From assembly GCA_002286855.1 (NCBI GenBank), contig NRSV01000029.1:62832-126831 (forward strand): 64,000 nucleotides of DNA, given 5' to 3'. The translations under genes and the position numbers were made by a program. Shown piece by piece: positions 46,042 to 55,386 of this stretch. The notes beneath the pieces were generated by a model. It worked only from the letters and a program-made list of their open reading frames with translations, made no database searches and was not told where the DNA came from. Numbering within the stretch: the first letter of the stretch is position 1; each line of letters starts with the position of its first letter. This DNA is from Bipolaris cookei. Taxonomy: Eukaryota > Ascomycota > Dothideomycetes > Pleosporales > Pleosporaceae.

Positions 46042-46332
46042 CTAGGCGGAAAGATCTTTCATAGCTTTTTGTAAATCTTCAGCATCTCCATCCACAGGCC
46101 ACGTGTACATGTTAAAATCACTCATAGAATCCATGCTGCATTCTTGAAGGGCAAATTTAATGCAGGTTAGATCGAAACATCTGTTTTCAAACTCTGCAAA
46201 AGAAGAGAACCATTCGGCAACAAAAAGATTTTCAAAGTAAGCGTCCTGCAGTTTGTATGACACTACCCAAGCCCTGAGTAATTCGAGGTCGTAGTTGTCG
46301 ACTCCATGAATAAAAGCTTTGTTGATATAACC
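46042..46332 (-). pseudogene. BTB-domain tail fragment
   Basis: The open stretch encodes KAFIHGVDNYDLELLRAW, then VVSYKLQDAYFENLFV, resembling the helices after the core of fungal BTB proteins, then ends DLQKAMKDLSA. A TGA stands just before the readable part (46333-46335), and no start or BTB core is present, so it is probably a relic. A missed upstream exon cannot be excluded. Confidence 0.45.
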
Positions 46333-46785
46333 TCATATATTCTCTGTTGCACTACAGCTCTTGCAAGGGCCGTCTCGGTGGGTGATAGCGGAAGTTATGG
46401 CAATCATGATGAACGTATAGTACCAGTGGTAATAATAACCGAGGTCATGAAGCCAACACGGTGTCGTAACACAAGCAGGTTGTAGTAAGAAGGGTCAGGC
46501 AGTGGTCGCATGCGTTACGAGAATGCTACACAATAGACATGAATCAAGAGTATCAACAATGATACGCACATACTGATCCAGCCAAAGTTGATGAATGGTA
46601 AATGAAACATTTCATCGGGTATCTCATGGTTCCTGCCTCACTTGATCAGCGAGACAAGGTCAAACTTCCGCAATTCTTGTATAGCCATGGAGGACTCTTT
46701 CGGTTTTCATGCGCCAGGTCAAAATGCTGCCAGTATGAGGGTCACACCAAGCATCATGTCGAGTGAAGACAAGTCGAAGCGAGTT
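46333..46785. other. Spacer between BTB relic and OXR1
   Basis: About 0.45 kb. An 88-codon plus-strand ORF (46642-46908) overlaps the OXR1 3' exon on the other strand and is a shadow. Nothing else is supported. Confidence 0.5.
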
Positions 46786-47984
46786 TCAGACACCAATGTA
46801 CCAGAGTTCGACGCCCAGGACTTCAAATTTCTTGCCCTCGTCGCTGAGTGGTTCGTTTCCAAACGTTGGGCATGTGTCCGACACTCCGTTCTCAAGATTG
46901 TCATCTAGCCATAGGCCGTAATGGCCATCACTGTAATACTGTCAGTATACCGGTTCCCGATGAGTAACAAATGCCAGCTTACCCTCCACCGACACTTAAA
47001 TAGCTATGTTCACAGAAAATCATATAGTCATTCACTCCGCTATAGGGGAATGCCTTGAATCTGATTCTCTCTGGTGTGCTTGCGCCACTTCTGGTCGCCT
47101 GGCCATTCTCTGATAGGGCCAACTTGTCGGCTTTTGTCTTTGGCGATGATATGGTTGTCATGCGAACAGCATTTGTGGTATCTTCTGAGGGAGGTGGCGG
47201 GAGATTCAACTGCAGATCTGGGAGGCCAGCAAGAACGTGAGCGCGCCAGAGAAAGCATTCGCCGTTGCCATAAAATGACGAAGAAGGGTGGGGTGCGTCT
47301 GAGAGATAAGCGCCGAAGGTCTGTCGCGACATATCAGTACTGTTTTTTTGCTCAAGGAAATGCTGGGCGACTTACGCCTCCGCTGCCATCTCTGACCACA
47401 AGCACGAAACCGCCTCTCCTCCCCCGGTATTCATCAGCCTCTTTGTAAAGAGTCGCCAAGCTCACACCATTCTGCTCCAGGCTGTATGTCAGGCTCCATT
47501 CATCTACGAGCTGTAGCCTTGGTGGCAGGAGCAGCCTGATTTCTTCTGCCAGCGCTTTGCTTAGAAGCTTGCCATTCTCTCGCATTCCACTTCTCCATCC
47601 CTTTAGGCTCAGCGGTGTCAAGGGTGGCGGTTGAAAAGGGCTCGCTATGCGGTGTGTGGGCTGGAAGACGGAGTTCATGTCTGCAGAATCGGAGGAGACG
47701 AGGCTCGCGAAGGAGTGGGAGAGGGCAGAAGCAGTGGACTGCAGTTGTGCTGGCAGACTGCCTATGCTATTTCGGCTACTGTTGTTGTCCGATTTTGAGT
47801 GCGGTCCTGAATTCGGACTGGATTCGGTATTCAATCGCCGCAGGATACCTGAGACGGCATATGAGACTGGGTATGTGAAGTAGGACGAGGAGCGATTAGG
47901 TGTGGCGCGATTTGGTGGCGACGATGTTTGGGAGGATGAAGAGCGCAAGGGTGGAGACGACGGGGTTTCTTGTGCATGCGACAT
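46786..47984 (-). CDS. OXR1: Oxidation resistance protein 1 (OXR1), TLDc domain
   Basis: TLDc proteins protect against oxidative damage, and several bind and disassemble the V-ATPase. Exons are 47984-47376, 47320-46983 and 46930-46786; introns are 55 and 52 bp. The product has 363 residues. Residues 1-115 are Ser/Pro-rich. The TLDc domain starts near LSKALAEEIRLLLPPRLQLV and includes DEWSLTYSLEQNGVSLATLY, TFGAYLSDAP, GECFLWRA, RIRFKAFPYSGVNDYMIFCE, and SVGGGDGHYGLWLDDNLENG, ending in TFGNEPLSDEGKKFEVLGVE and LWYIGV. A Ser/Lys-rich insertion sits within the domain (after LPDLQLNLPPPP). The last exon is short and its frame is only seen after splicing. Confidence 0.92.
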
Positions 47985-48643
47985 GACTGGCGGCTAGCAG
48001 CAATTGTAGCAGTGTGCCTGGATTAATGTGGGTCAAGTGTTCGAAGTGGTGTGCTGGGGTGAGCGTAGGTCAGAACAGCTGTGACGTTGCGGAAAACTAG
48101 TGGGCTGACGGCTGTCTGGAGCCTCACACCCTATGCAAGGGATGTGCGTGTTACATAAGCATCGTCTTGGGATGGGCTGATACATCTTGGGAGCTGCGCT
48201 GGAAGCCAGTGATAGCGAGCTACGATACGGTGATGCATGCTCAATGGTTGCGCGCCTCTCTGGTTCCTTGATGCGTAGCTGTGAGAGCGCGCTAGTACGC
48301 CGGTGGAAAGCTTGGTTCCCGCTACCCGCCAAGGCTGACCTTGGGCCGTCCATGGGGAATCGGGATAACCTTTGCATTACATGGGGTCATTGCGTGCAAA
48401 TGGGTAAGCCCGGAATCGCGGATAGCCATGCTTCAAGAAAACACTGGTGGTCTCTCACTTGTCATTGCACTTAATAGATAAATCGGCATTGGCGGCCGGT
48501 CATGGTGCCCCCGCTTCCGGCAGCATGCAGTGCAATTAATACACCACTTTGACTTGACTACCTTGATTGACCCCCAGATGTGTGCTAACCAATCCTGTCC
48601 GCTTGCAACGCCATGGTAGGTTCCTTTATCCCACAAAGCGTCC
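47985..48643. other. Intergenic region, OXR1 / TRM10
   Basis: About 0.66 kb containing the OXR1 upstream region and the TRM10 3' end. No supported gene. Confidence 0.5.
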
Positions 48644-49855
48644 TTATGTAGCTTTAGCGGGTTCTGTTATAGGTTGCTCGTTCACTGCTTCTGCCTCTTC
48701 CGCCGCCTCCGCATCCGCAAGCTCACAATCTCCAGTCTCTTTCCCGTTGTTTGCAGCAGCCTCTGCTTCCTCTCCATTCTCCATGTTGCTCTTCAACTTG
48801 GCGCCTTTTCTCTCTGGCATGACAGCCATAAAAGCCTTGCCCCAATCCCCAAACTCCATCCATTTGAGCATGATCTCCAATACGTGATTCGTGACCAGGA
48901 CTTGCCGACTCTTCATTTCCAAATATTGACCAATAGGCAGCTTTGCCGTCTTGATTCCACGACTGACAGCTCGCTTGTGGCAAATGCCTTTGTGCCGGTT
49001 CTTGTCCACTAGACCCCCGATGATGTAAGTGCTGTTTGGCTTGAGGTGTGTTAGGACCTCGTCCGACTCAGATGAAAGGTAGACAATCTCTCCTTCCTCT
49101 GCATCTCCTGTGCTTTCTTGTTCACCGGACTTATCCGCTTCTAGAGAGGTCTTCAATGCACCCACCACCTCCCCTCCTTCTGGTCCAGTCATCCATTCTT
49201 TCGCCTTCTCCGCCACTTCAACAAAGTCTTCATCAAAGAATCGGAAGCCTTTCCAGCTGGTATATTGCTTCGCGAGAATACCATCGAAACGCTCCTTCAT
49301 CTTGCCTCCAAAGCTACTTAGTGCCAAATGCGCTCTGAAGTCTGCCTTTCGGTTGTCGCTGTAGCATCTCGTAATCTGCAAGCCTAAACTCTTAAGTTCA
49401 TTGTCGAACATGAGCTCCTCAAAGTCGCAGTCGAAGATGACGGTGATGGGTACTTGCTTTCCAGGTCCTGCTGAATGTCTGGGCGGACGTGCCGGTAGCA
49501 GTCTTGGTTTGTTGCCATTTTCATCTACTGGAATCTGTGCCAGCGCTTCTCTTCGTCGCTCTTTCTTTTCCTTGACCTTCTCTTTTCGCTTCAATTTACG
49601 ATCTTCCCGCCCCGCTTCCCAACGTTCGTGCCGCCGTTGCTTTTTGAGTTGGTTCTTCGATAACTTTGGCTCCACACTTTCCTTTTCAGTAACTGCTTCA
49701 ATTGAAGATTCAGCGTTACCAACTGTTCCCTCATTTTCAGCGTTCGTCAAGATATGTTCTGCAGATGTCGTGACTGCGGGTGTGTCTTTGATAACTTCAT
49801 CACCACCTGCAACGTCCAATTTGCGCATCTTTGCAGGCCGCTCTTCTGAATCCAT
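48644..49855 (-). CDS. TRM10: tRNA (guanine(9)-N1)-methyltransferase TRM10
   Basis: TRM10 methylates N1 of G9 in tRNA with S-adenosylmethionine. The single exon has 403 residues from the ATG at 49855, or 426 from an in-frame ATG at 49924. The start is uncertain; MDSEERPAKMRKLD is preferred as more typical. A Lys/Arg-rich coiled region (KNQLKKQRRHERW, then KRKEKVKEKKERRREAL) precedes the SPOUT domain. Within the domain, ITVIFDCDFEELMFDNE and SLGLQITRCYSDNR are followed by the knot signature YIIGGLVDKNRHKGICHKRA and QVLVTNHVLEIMLKW. An acidic insertion (EQESTGDAEEGE) lies before the knot, and the C-terminus is Glu/Ala-rich. The start is 206 bp from the divergent complex I gene. Confidence 0.92.
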   Translation of the reverse strand: MDSEERPAKMRKLDVAGGDEVIKDTPAVTTSAEHILTNAENEGTVGNAESSIEAVTEKESVEPKLSKNQLKKQRRHERWEAGREDRKLKRKEKVKEKKERRREALAQIPVDENGNKPRLLPARPPRHSAGPGKQVPITVIFDCDFEELMFDNELKSLGLQITRCYSDNRKADFRAHLALSSFGGKMKERFDGILAKQYTSWKGFRFFDEDFVEVAEKAKEWMTGPEGGEVVGALKTSLEADKSGEQESTGDAEEGEIVYLSSESDEVLTHLKPNSTYIIGGLVDKNRHKGICHKRAVSRGIKTAKLPIGQYLEMKSRQVLVTNHVLEIMLKWMEFGDWGKAFMAVMPERKGAKLKSNMENGEEAEAAANNGKETGDCELADAEAAEEAEAVNEQPITEPAKAT

Positions 49856-50061
49856 CTTTTCTGCAGATTTTAGTGAATGGTTGAAAGTAAGTCGTAAAGA
49901 CATCCACCCACTCATGGTCGACAAAATTATGCTCGCTCACATCTTAGCGTGCCAAGCCACACCCCGGCCATGGCAGCGTCCCGAGCTAGAACCTCAGTTG
50001 ACGTCTCCGCATTCACGATACCCTTCCAACACCAATTGAACCACGAACACGACCACCCATC
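49856..50061. promoter_or_regulatory. Compact bidirectional promoter, TRM10 / NDUFA13
   Basis: 206 bp lie between the start codons. If TRM10 begins at 49924, only 137 bp remain. No obvious TATA box. Confidence 0.45.
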
Positions 50062-50551
50062 ATGCCGCAGGATATGCCGCCACAGGGCGGCTATAGCCCC
50101 GTCCAGTACAAGCGCAATTTGCCTGTTCGAGGCTTCCGTCCCGCCGCATACATTGTCGGAACCGCTGCACTCATGACATACGGATTCTGGAGGGTTGGCC
50201 AGGGTATCAGGGAGCACAAGTATGCGACATTCGCCTGAAATTATACATGGGCGGTTGTATGGCTCGGGACGAAATGCTGACATCTGACAGCGAACTCGCG
50301 CGCGAGAAGATGTGGGCGCGGATACACCTTATTCCAGCACTGCAAGCAGAGGAAGACCGTGACCAAGTGCGAAGATATTTGGCCGACAAGGCTAGGGAGA
50401 AGGAGCTATTGGGCACAGAAACAAAAGTCTACCACAGTGACAGGTATATATCGAAGGGGCCTGTGATGCTTGCACGGGCATTGGCTAACCACGCGGATAC
50501 AGATTTGTTCGACCTACATTTGCCATCACACCCGAGCACGAGACCAAGTAA
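50062..50551 (+). CDS. NADH:ubiquinone oxidoreductase subunit NDUFA13 (GRIM-19 type)
   Basis: This accessory subunit sits at the junction of the membrane and matrix arms of complex I. Exons are 50062-50219, 50291-50443 and 50503-50551; introns are 71 and 59 bp. The product has 119 residues. Landmarks are MPQDMPPQGGYSPVQYKRNL, PVRGFRPAAYIVGTAALMTY with the single membrane helix, WRVGQGIREHNELAREKMWA, RIHLIPALQAEEDRDQVRRY, and the C-terminal VYHSDRFVRPTFAITPEHE. The last exon of only 16 codons is easy to miss, but it gives the family end. Confidence 0.92.
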
Positions 50552-51853
50552 AGACTGGAGTATCATTGTATATATCAGGATGGAATCGATGGTTTCTGGT
50601 CAGCTTGATATTCATCATCTCTTTAGTGGCAAGTCGAGAATACATTTGTCTGCGTAAAGACTCGATGTTCGTACACGGACCTAGATGTGAACATGAGGTT
50701 TTCTTCGTCACAGAGGTCCAGCTACTCAAGTTGTATGGGTATGGAATAACTGTGGATTTGACGGTGATACTGAGTGTTGACCCATCTATAATAGACCTGG
50801 GTATCTTTGCTCAGATGAATTGCACTTTTCAAATTTCCTGTATTGACGAACCGTAGTTCACGCAACGCCTTAACCACTACAATGCGCTGCTGTGAGTAAG
50901 TGGTGCGATACACTCAACAAAACCTCCCTCTATCCTGCCCTATTCATCACATCGACCCTGCGCCCCCTTTCCATTTTCCATCTCTACCATATTATGTACC
51001 ATTAATTCGCCCCCTTGGGATGATACTGCAATGTCATCTCTGACTAGACTGTCCACGAAATCCTTCCCCGCTTTCAAAACCACAATGCCCCCGCCTACAT
51101 TGACTTACACTTATCCCGCAACTACCACCAGTGATGACATTCCCACTCATGCTGAAAACGACCAGGAAATCATCACACCCGAGGAAGCCGATGCCTTTTA
51201 CACCGACTGCACTACTCGCTACCTCAGCCCGCTACTAACATAGCGCTAACATATCCTCCTCATAGACCTACTTAAGTCCTCATATCTATTTGCACACGTT
51301 GGAACCCTTGGTCATGCGCAACGCTACACTGATTGCTGGACTCGAAATATTGATGGTGACCGGGTATATAAGATAATTGAATGCAGATCTGAGATTGGCC
51401 ACTTTATCCGCAATTGCAATCCTCGTGTCGAGTATTGAAGTTTTTTGCTTGCAAAAGAATTACTGGTCAAGCCGGAGGCTTTGGCATACATATTTTACAA
51501 TGTTATAATTTGATTAAGGTGTGCACAATCAATCCCGACATGATGAGCGGACTTTGGAATAATGGTGCAGGCTCAATTTTAGCGGAAAGTGATACATATA
51601 CCTCGAACTGGAGCCCCACTTATTTATCTAGGTAGGAGTTAAACTTGTATAGGAAAATTACTAGGCCTAAAGAAGTAATCAATCAATCCAATCTGAACGC
51701 TCTAGGACCGACTTAGTTGAATGCTGCAGAGTCTATAACAAGCGAAGAGGAAAAGAAGAAAAAGATTTTGAGAGAAATGAGGCTAGATAGAAATCATTAA
51801 AAAGTAACTAAGATTTTCTTGCATCTGTACATTATGCTTCCGTATTAGGCCTA
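50552..51853. other. AT-richer intergenic region left of the pogo element
   Basis: About 1.3 kb. It holds one small ORF (51031-51243) listed separately and is otherwise without supported features. Confidence 0.45.
51031..51243 (+). CDS. Short hypothetical ORF (70 codons)
   Basis: The translation starts MSSLTRLSTKSFPAFKTTMP and is Thr/Pro-rich, with no signal peptide or known motif. Codon use looks ordinary. Nothing else supports it, and it could be a chance ORF. Confidence 0.22.
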   Translation: MSSLTRLSTKSFPAFKTTMPPPTLTYTYPATTTSDDIPTHAENDQEIITPEEADAFYTDCTTRYLSPLLT

Positions 51854-51927
51854 ACGTGTTTCACCACCGAGTCGTCAACCCCACCGAGTCGTCAGCTCCA
51901 CCACCACACCCTACCTTTGCAACAATA
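51854..51927 (+). repeat. Left terminal inverted repeat of the pogo element
   Basis: It begins ACGTGTTTCACCACCGAG and matches the right end in inverse orientation with one mismatch (CCCTACC here, CCCCACC at the right end, a C/T difference). Confidence 0.92.
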
Positions 51928-51929
51928 TT

Positions 51930-52240
51930 GCGCAACACTACTATAATTTTTCTTATTAAGCAGAATAAGATATTATTCTTCAGACGCGTCGCTATCATAT
52001 CATCTAATTCTACTTGGCAAGTGCGAGAGTTGTGTCCAACTTGGCTGCAACGCCCGCAGCGCCGTTCACTGCGCACCCTCTTCGCAGGCGTTATACCATC
52101 GTTACAGCTACCACTCTCTGCCTCAGCGATGTGATCAGCTATCTGGCCAATTGTCTAAGACCCCTCTACCTGTACGTAGCGCCGCTTACGAGTTTTTCGC
52201 TTCGTTGCTTCACTAATCGTAGCTTCGAGACGATCAAGTT
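51930..52240 (-). pseudogene. Decayed C-terminal tail of the transposase with a CCHC zinc knuckle
   Basis: Downstream of the transposase stop, another minus frame reads EKLDRLEATISEATKRKTRK, is broken by one TAG, then continues GQIADHIAEAE and CGRCSQVGHNSRTC. The C-x2-C-x4-H-x4-C zinc-knuckle spacing is intact. It is separated from the main ORF by a stop and a frame change. Confidence 0.55.
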
Positions 52241-52290
52241 TCTCCTGCATCAACACACATGATGAGCGATCTGCTGGGCTCCCTTAACTG

Positions 52291-53607
52291 CTACATCTGC
52301 TCATCAAGAGAAGTTGTAGGAGACCCTTGCTGGATTTGCATACGGTTTCGAATAAGCGTAGCCTGCGCCTCCATTTCGCGCGCGTTGCGCGTCCTTTTCG
52401 GGTCCCAGGTGCTACTCTCTTGCGCTGGTGGAGTTGGCGTACACAGCACGACGTCAAGCTGTGATAAAACAACGTGATAATCGTGTGGCGTAAGCCCAGC
52501 ACTTCGAAACCCTCCGTGGATGTTTTCTGGTGTAATAGCCTTGTAATAGGCCTTTTTGAACGCTGGTAGGAAGGTTTCTTTGCTGATATGCTGGATGCGA
52601 TTGCGTGCCAAGACCGAGATAGCATCACCGTACGCGCGCTTCAACGGCGAGAAGCAGCCCACATCAAGAGGCTGTAAGAGGTGCGACGAGTGGGGAGGCA
52701 TACAGAGAAGGATTATCTTCTTCTCTTCGTAGAGATCTTGGAACTCCACCGAGCAGTGGCTCTCGTGGCCGTCAATAATGAGCAGCCTATGCATCCCCAC
52801 AGGCCGCGCATGGGGATCGAAGTGATGGAGCCAGTTAAGCGCTAGATTGTTGTTCGTCCAGCCTGTAGGACTAACTTGAATCACCCAGTCGCGTGGCAGA
52901 TCCTCCGTGAACCAGGTAGAGATCAGAACCTTGCCTGCGAAGATGAGAAACGCTGGGATACGCTTGCCTGTTGCGCCAACGCCTTGTATCAGCGTAACCC
53001 ACTCACGATTGCCTGGCTGGATCTTCTTTGTTCTTCCTGGTTTGTCTGAGCCTGTGATAACTGACTGTGATAAAATCTTGCCCATAATAAAGCCAGTCTC
53101 ATCAAAGTTGTAGATATCTTCGTCTACGATACCATACTTTGCCTTTGTATTCTGAACTAGCTCGAACCAGCCCTTAATAAGCGCTGGGTCTTCGCAGAGA
53201 GCTCGCTGGTGATCGTATGGACGGCTCCGGCGCGTACGGAGCTCAGGATTGCGCTGGACAAACCTATCAACCCAGTTCTTGCCCACCTCCTTCCCGCCAC
53301 GCTCTTGGAGCAGTCTGTTGGCCATATCTCGCACGTCGTCTCTCCCACAGGGTAGTCCTCGCTCAGCCTCAACTATTACACGCCTAGTAATAGCCTCCTC
53401 TTCTAGTTTTGTTAGGCGCTTACAGTTCGCCTCACAATCGCGTCGAGGGCGTCGTCCAGCGCGTCGTTCTCGGATTGTCGTTCGTGGGTCACTATATACG
53501 ATAGCAGCGCGTGTTTCAGTCTGGATCTGGTGTGAAGTAAGACTTTGAATAGCTAAGGTAATATCTGCTTCACTATAGGCTTTTTGCACGTTGAGTTGTT
53601 GAGACAT
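52291..53607 (-). CDS. Pogo/Fot1-family DDE transposase
   Basis: The frame has 438 residues from MSQQLN. An N-terminal helix-turn-helix (SEADITLAIQSLTSHQIQT) is followed by a CENP-B-type DNA-binding region (RDDVRDMANRLLQERGGKEV, KNWVDRFVQRNPELRTRRSR). The catalytic DDE_1 core has Asp in YNFDETGFIMG, in LLIIDGHESHCS, and in the PLKRAYGD segment, as in pogo relatives. The core frame is intact. Relatives usually have about 500-550 residues. Here a TAG ends the protein at 52291-52293, while a further coding-like stretch ending in a zinc knuckle lies downstream at 51930-52240 in another frame. Activity is uncertain. Confidence 0.88.
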   Translation of the reverse strand: MSQQLNVQKAYSEADITLAIQSLTSHQIQTETRAAIVYSDPRTTIRERRAGRRPRRDCEANCKRLTKLEEEAITRRVIVEAERGLPCGRDDVRDMANRLLQERGGKEVGKNWVDRFVQRNPELRTRRSRPYDHQRALCEDPALIKGWFELVQNTKAKYGIVDEDIYNFDETGFIMGKILSQSVITGSDKPGRTKKIQPGNREWVTLIQGVGATGKRIPAFLIFAGKVLISTWFTEDLPRDWVIQVSPTGWTNNNLALNWLHHFDPHARPVGMHRLLIIDGHESHCSVEFQDLYEEKKIILLCMPPHSSHLLQPLDVGCFSPLKRAYGDAISVLARNRIQHISKETFLPAFKKAYYKAITPENIHGGFRSAGLTPHDYHVVLSQLDVVLCTPTPPAQESSTWDPKRTRNAREMEAQATLIRNRMQIQQGSPTTSLDEQM

Positions 53608-53614
53608 CACGCGT

Positions 53615-53688
53615 TATTGTTGCAAAGGTGGGGTGTGGTGGTGGAGCTGACGACTCGGTGGGGTTGACGACTCGGTGGTGAAACACGT
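53615..53688 (-). repeat. Right terminal inverted repeat of the pogo element
   Basis: Inverse copy of the left end, finishing at ...AAACACGT immediately before the TA at 53689-53690. Confidence 0.92.
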
Positions 53689-54244
53689 TATTCCATTGTA
53701 TGACTTTTGCCATGAATGAAGTTCCCCTTACTACTACTCCCACTTCAATAATAGTTAGCGACTTGGTTTATCTTATTTGATACTCACACATAGTCGACAT
53801 GCAGTTGGCGAACATTCAAATAGGAGGTTGAGCCTTTGAGCTAGGATTTATCGCTTTCCAACTACTTGGTATTGTACTTTTATTATATGGACCTGTAAGT
53901 AGAGTACGGGGCCATGATATAAATCTCAAGTGGAACCGTTCATAATATAGTAATACAATAGTCGATCAGAAGAAGGGAAAATAAGAGAGAAAAGAGGGAG
54001 ATAAGGCCGGTGAAGTTCATCATAATGTAACACCGCACTATCAGTCAAGCATAGTGCATGCTTGTCCGCGCAGCTTCGCTGACCCAGTCTTAGACATCTT
54101 GATTGCTCCAACGCCTAAGCTTTCCTGAATTGACGCCCCGGCTATCCAACGTACTCAATGGTTCCAGACTCAGTAGGCGTATCTGACGATAAGCGAGCCT
54201 TTGGCAAACAATTTCCAGCTTGCCGCACACGATTCCCCAAAGAT
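53689..54244. other. Spacer right of the pogo element
   Basis: About 0.55 kb, AT-rich. No gene or repeat is supported. Confidence 0.45.
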
Positions 54245-54619
54245 TTAGACCTTATGGTAGATTTTTGGATCAAGCCTGATAGTGTGACAATCGGAGTATT
54301 TGTTCTGTATGAAAGCTTCAATCAAATCATTTACGAATGCAAATGGCATTTGGGGCAAGCCAGAGACCCAACTCTTGTCTGCATGTTTTCGCCACATGTT
54401 GACCATTAAGCGGCAAGCTGGTGATTGCTTGGGGGTACTCGTGTATATGATGCTAACTGTACTGATGCTTGGTTCCCAACGATTGCCAGTGTAACTGATG
54501 GGTCTCGCTTCGACGAGAGCATCTACGACAGCATTCTTGAAGCCATTGTCCATAAATATTTTACCCATTACGTAGTAATTGCTAAGGAGGTGGTACTCAG
54601 TGTCCACGCTTGCTTTCAT
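54245..54619 (-). pseudogene. BTB-domain protein C-terminal fragment
   Basis: The 124-codon frame reads TEYHLLSNYYVMGKIFMDN, then FKNAVVDALVEARP, MVNMWRKHADKSWVSGLPQM and FVNDLIEAFIQ. This resembles the region after the BTB core in fungal BTB proteins. An in-frame TGA precedes its first ATG, and no BTB core is found upstream, so it is probably a relic. An alternative is a small intact protein. Confidence 0.5.
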
Positions 54620-54913
54620 GTCTCAGTCTGGTTCCAAATCTTGGCTGATCATGCTGGGGAGAGTCGTATCATATAGTCAGTTGAATGAGGTGATCGGCTG
54701 GTGATGGCGAATTTTGAGCAAGAGTTGGCGAAAATCGATGCAGGAATGAGCCAAATCCAAGTCCGGGTCCAGGGAGAGTGAAGGTGAAGGCAAAGGTAAA
54801 GGCAAATGGGAAGAGATGGCGGCCAACTTTGGCCATAGCCGTAGCCAGGCCAGCACCTCTTCCGTCTCTTGTATTGTTGTACAGTATAGTAATACAGCCA
54901 CTGCTTGTTACTC

Positions 54914-55386
54914 TCATGACCATCGAATCTTGTTCTTCCACTGGTCGACCTTGGACTGCCACCACGTCTTGTTGGGTGCGCGGTCGATTTCTTCCATCAA
55001 CTTTGTGTAGTGGTCGGGGGCGGACGTGGGCTTGAACATGGCTGGCGACAGGACATACTTTGTGGTGTATCTGTTCTCGAGCAACGAATAGAGGGCGTTT
55101 ACTTGGGCTTGCTCGAGTTTAAGGTTTGGTGGGGGTGAAGGAGTGGCTGGAGCTGTGGCTGAGGCTGCTGGCGACTGTGGCTTGGGGGCGTCATCGGAGG
55201 GAGGAGCGATGGGCTGCACACCAAAGGGCTGGCCGTGGTGCTCGATTGCGCGGGTGAAGGGCAGGTTTGGGCGCAGGGCGTCCTTTGGCCAGAGAGCGAG
55301 GAGGCGTGTGTATTGCTTTGCTATCTTGAAACGGTGAGCTGTGGGCACGTGACGGCGTTGAGGGGTTGACTCACTATTGTTGTCAT
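54914..55386 (-). CDS. CBP6: Cytochrome bc1 assembly factor, CBP6/UQCC2-like
   Basis: CBP6 pairs with CBP3 on the mitochondrial ribosome and passes new cytochrome b into complex III assembly. The model uses a four-codon first exon (55386-55375), a 50 bp intron (gtgagt...tcaag) and a second exon 55324-54914, giving 140 residues that start MTTIIAKQYTRLLALWPKD. The family pattern is the AKxYxxLLxLWPKD start and the C-terminal ENRYTTKYVLSPAMFKPTSA then DHYTKLMEEIDRAP block, which matches the yeast KPxxNPxYYxxL end. A Pro/Ala-rich linker joins them. The short first exon is an inference; without it no ATG precedes the conserved start. The gene is divergent from the BSD2-like gene. Confidence 0.68.

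Larger units (their letters stand above)
51854..53688 (-). mobile_element. Pogo/Fot1-type DNA transposon, structurally complete copy
   Basis: The 1,835 bp element has inverted ends of about 74 bp that match at all but one position (51854-51927 against 53688-53615). It is flanked by TA on both sides (51852-51853 and 53689-53690), the target duplication expected for Tc1/mariner-pogo elements. Each end carries two direct copies of CCACCGAGTCGTCA, likely transposase-binding sites. The transposase lies on the minus strand. The copy looks recent because the ends are nearly identical. Confidence 0.92.

Noticed and set aside
46642..46908. 88-codon plus-strand ORF
   Set aside because: It is antisense to the last OXR1 exon, which is supported by the conserved TLDc ending.
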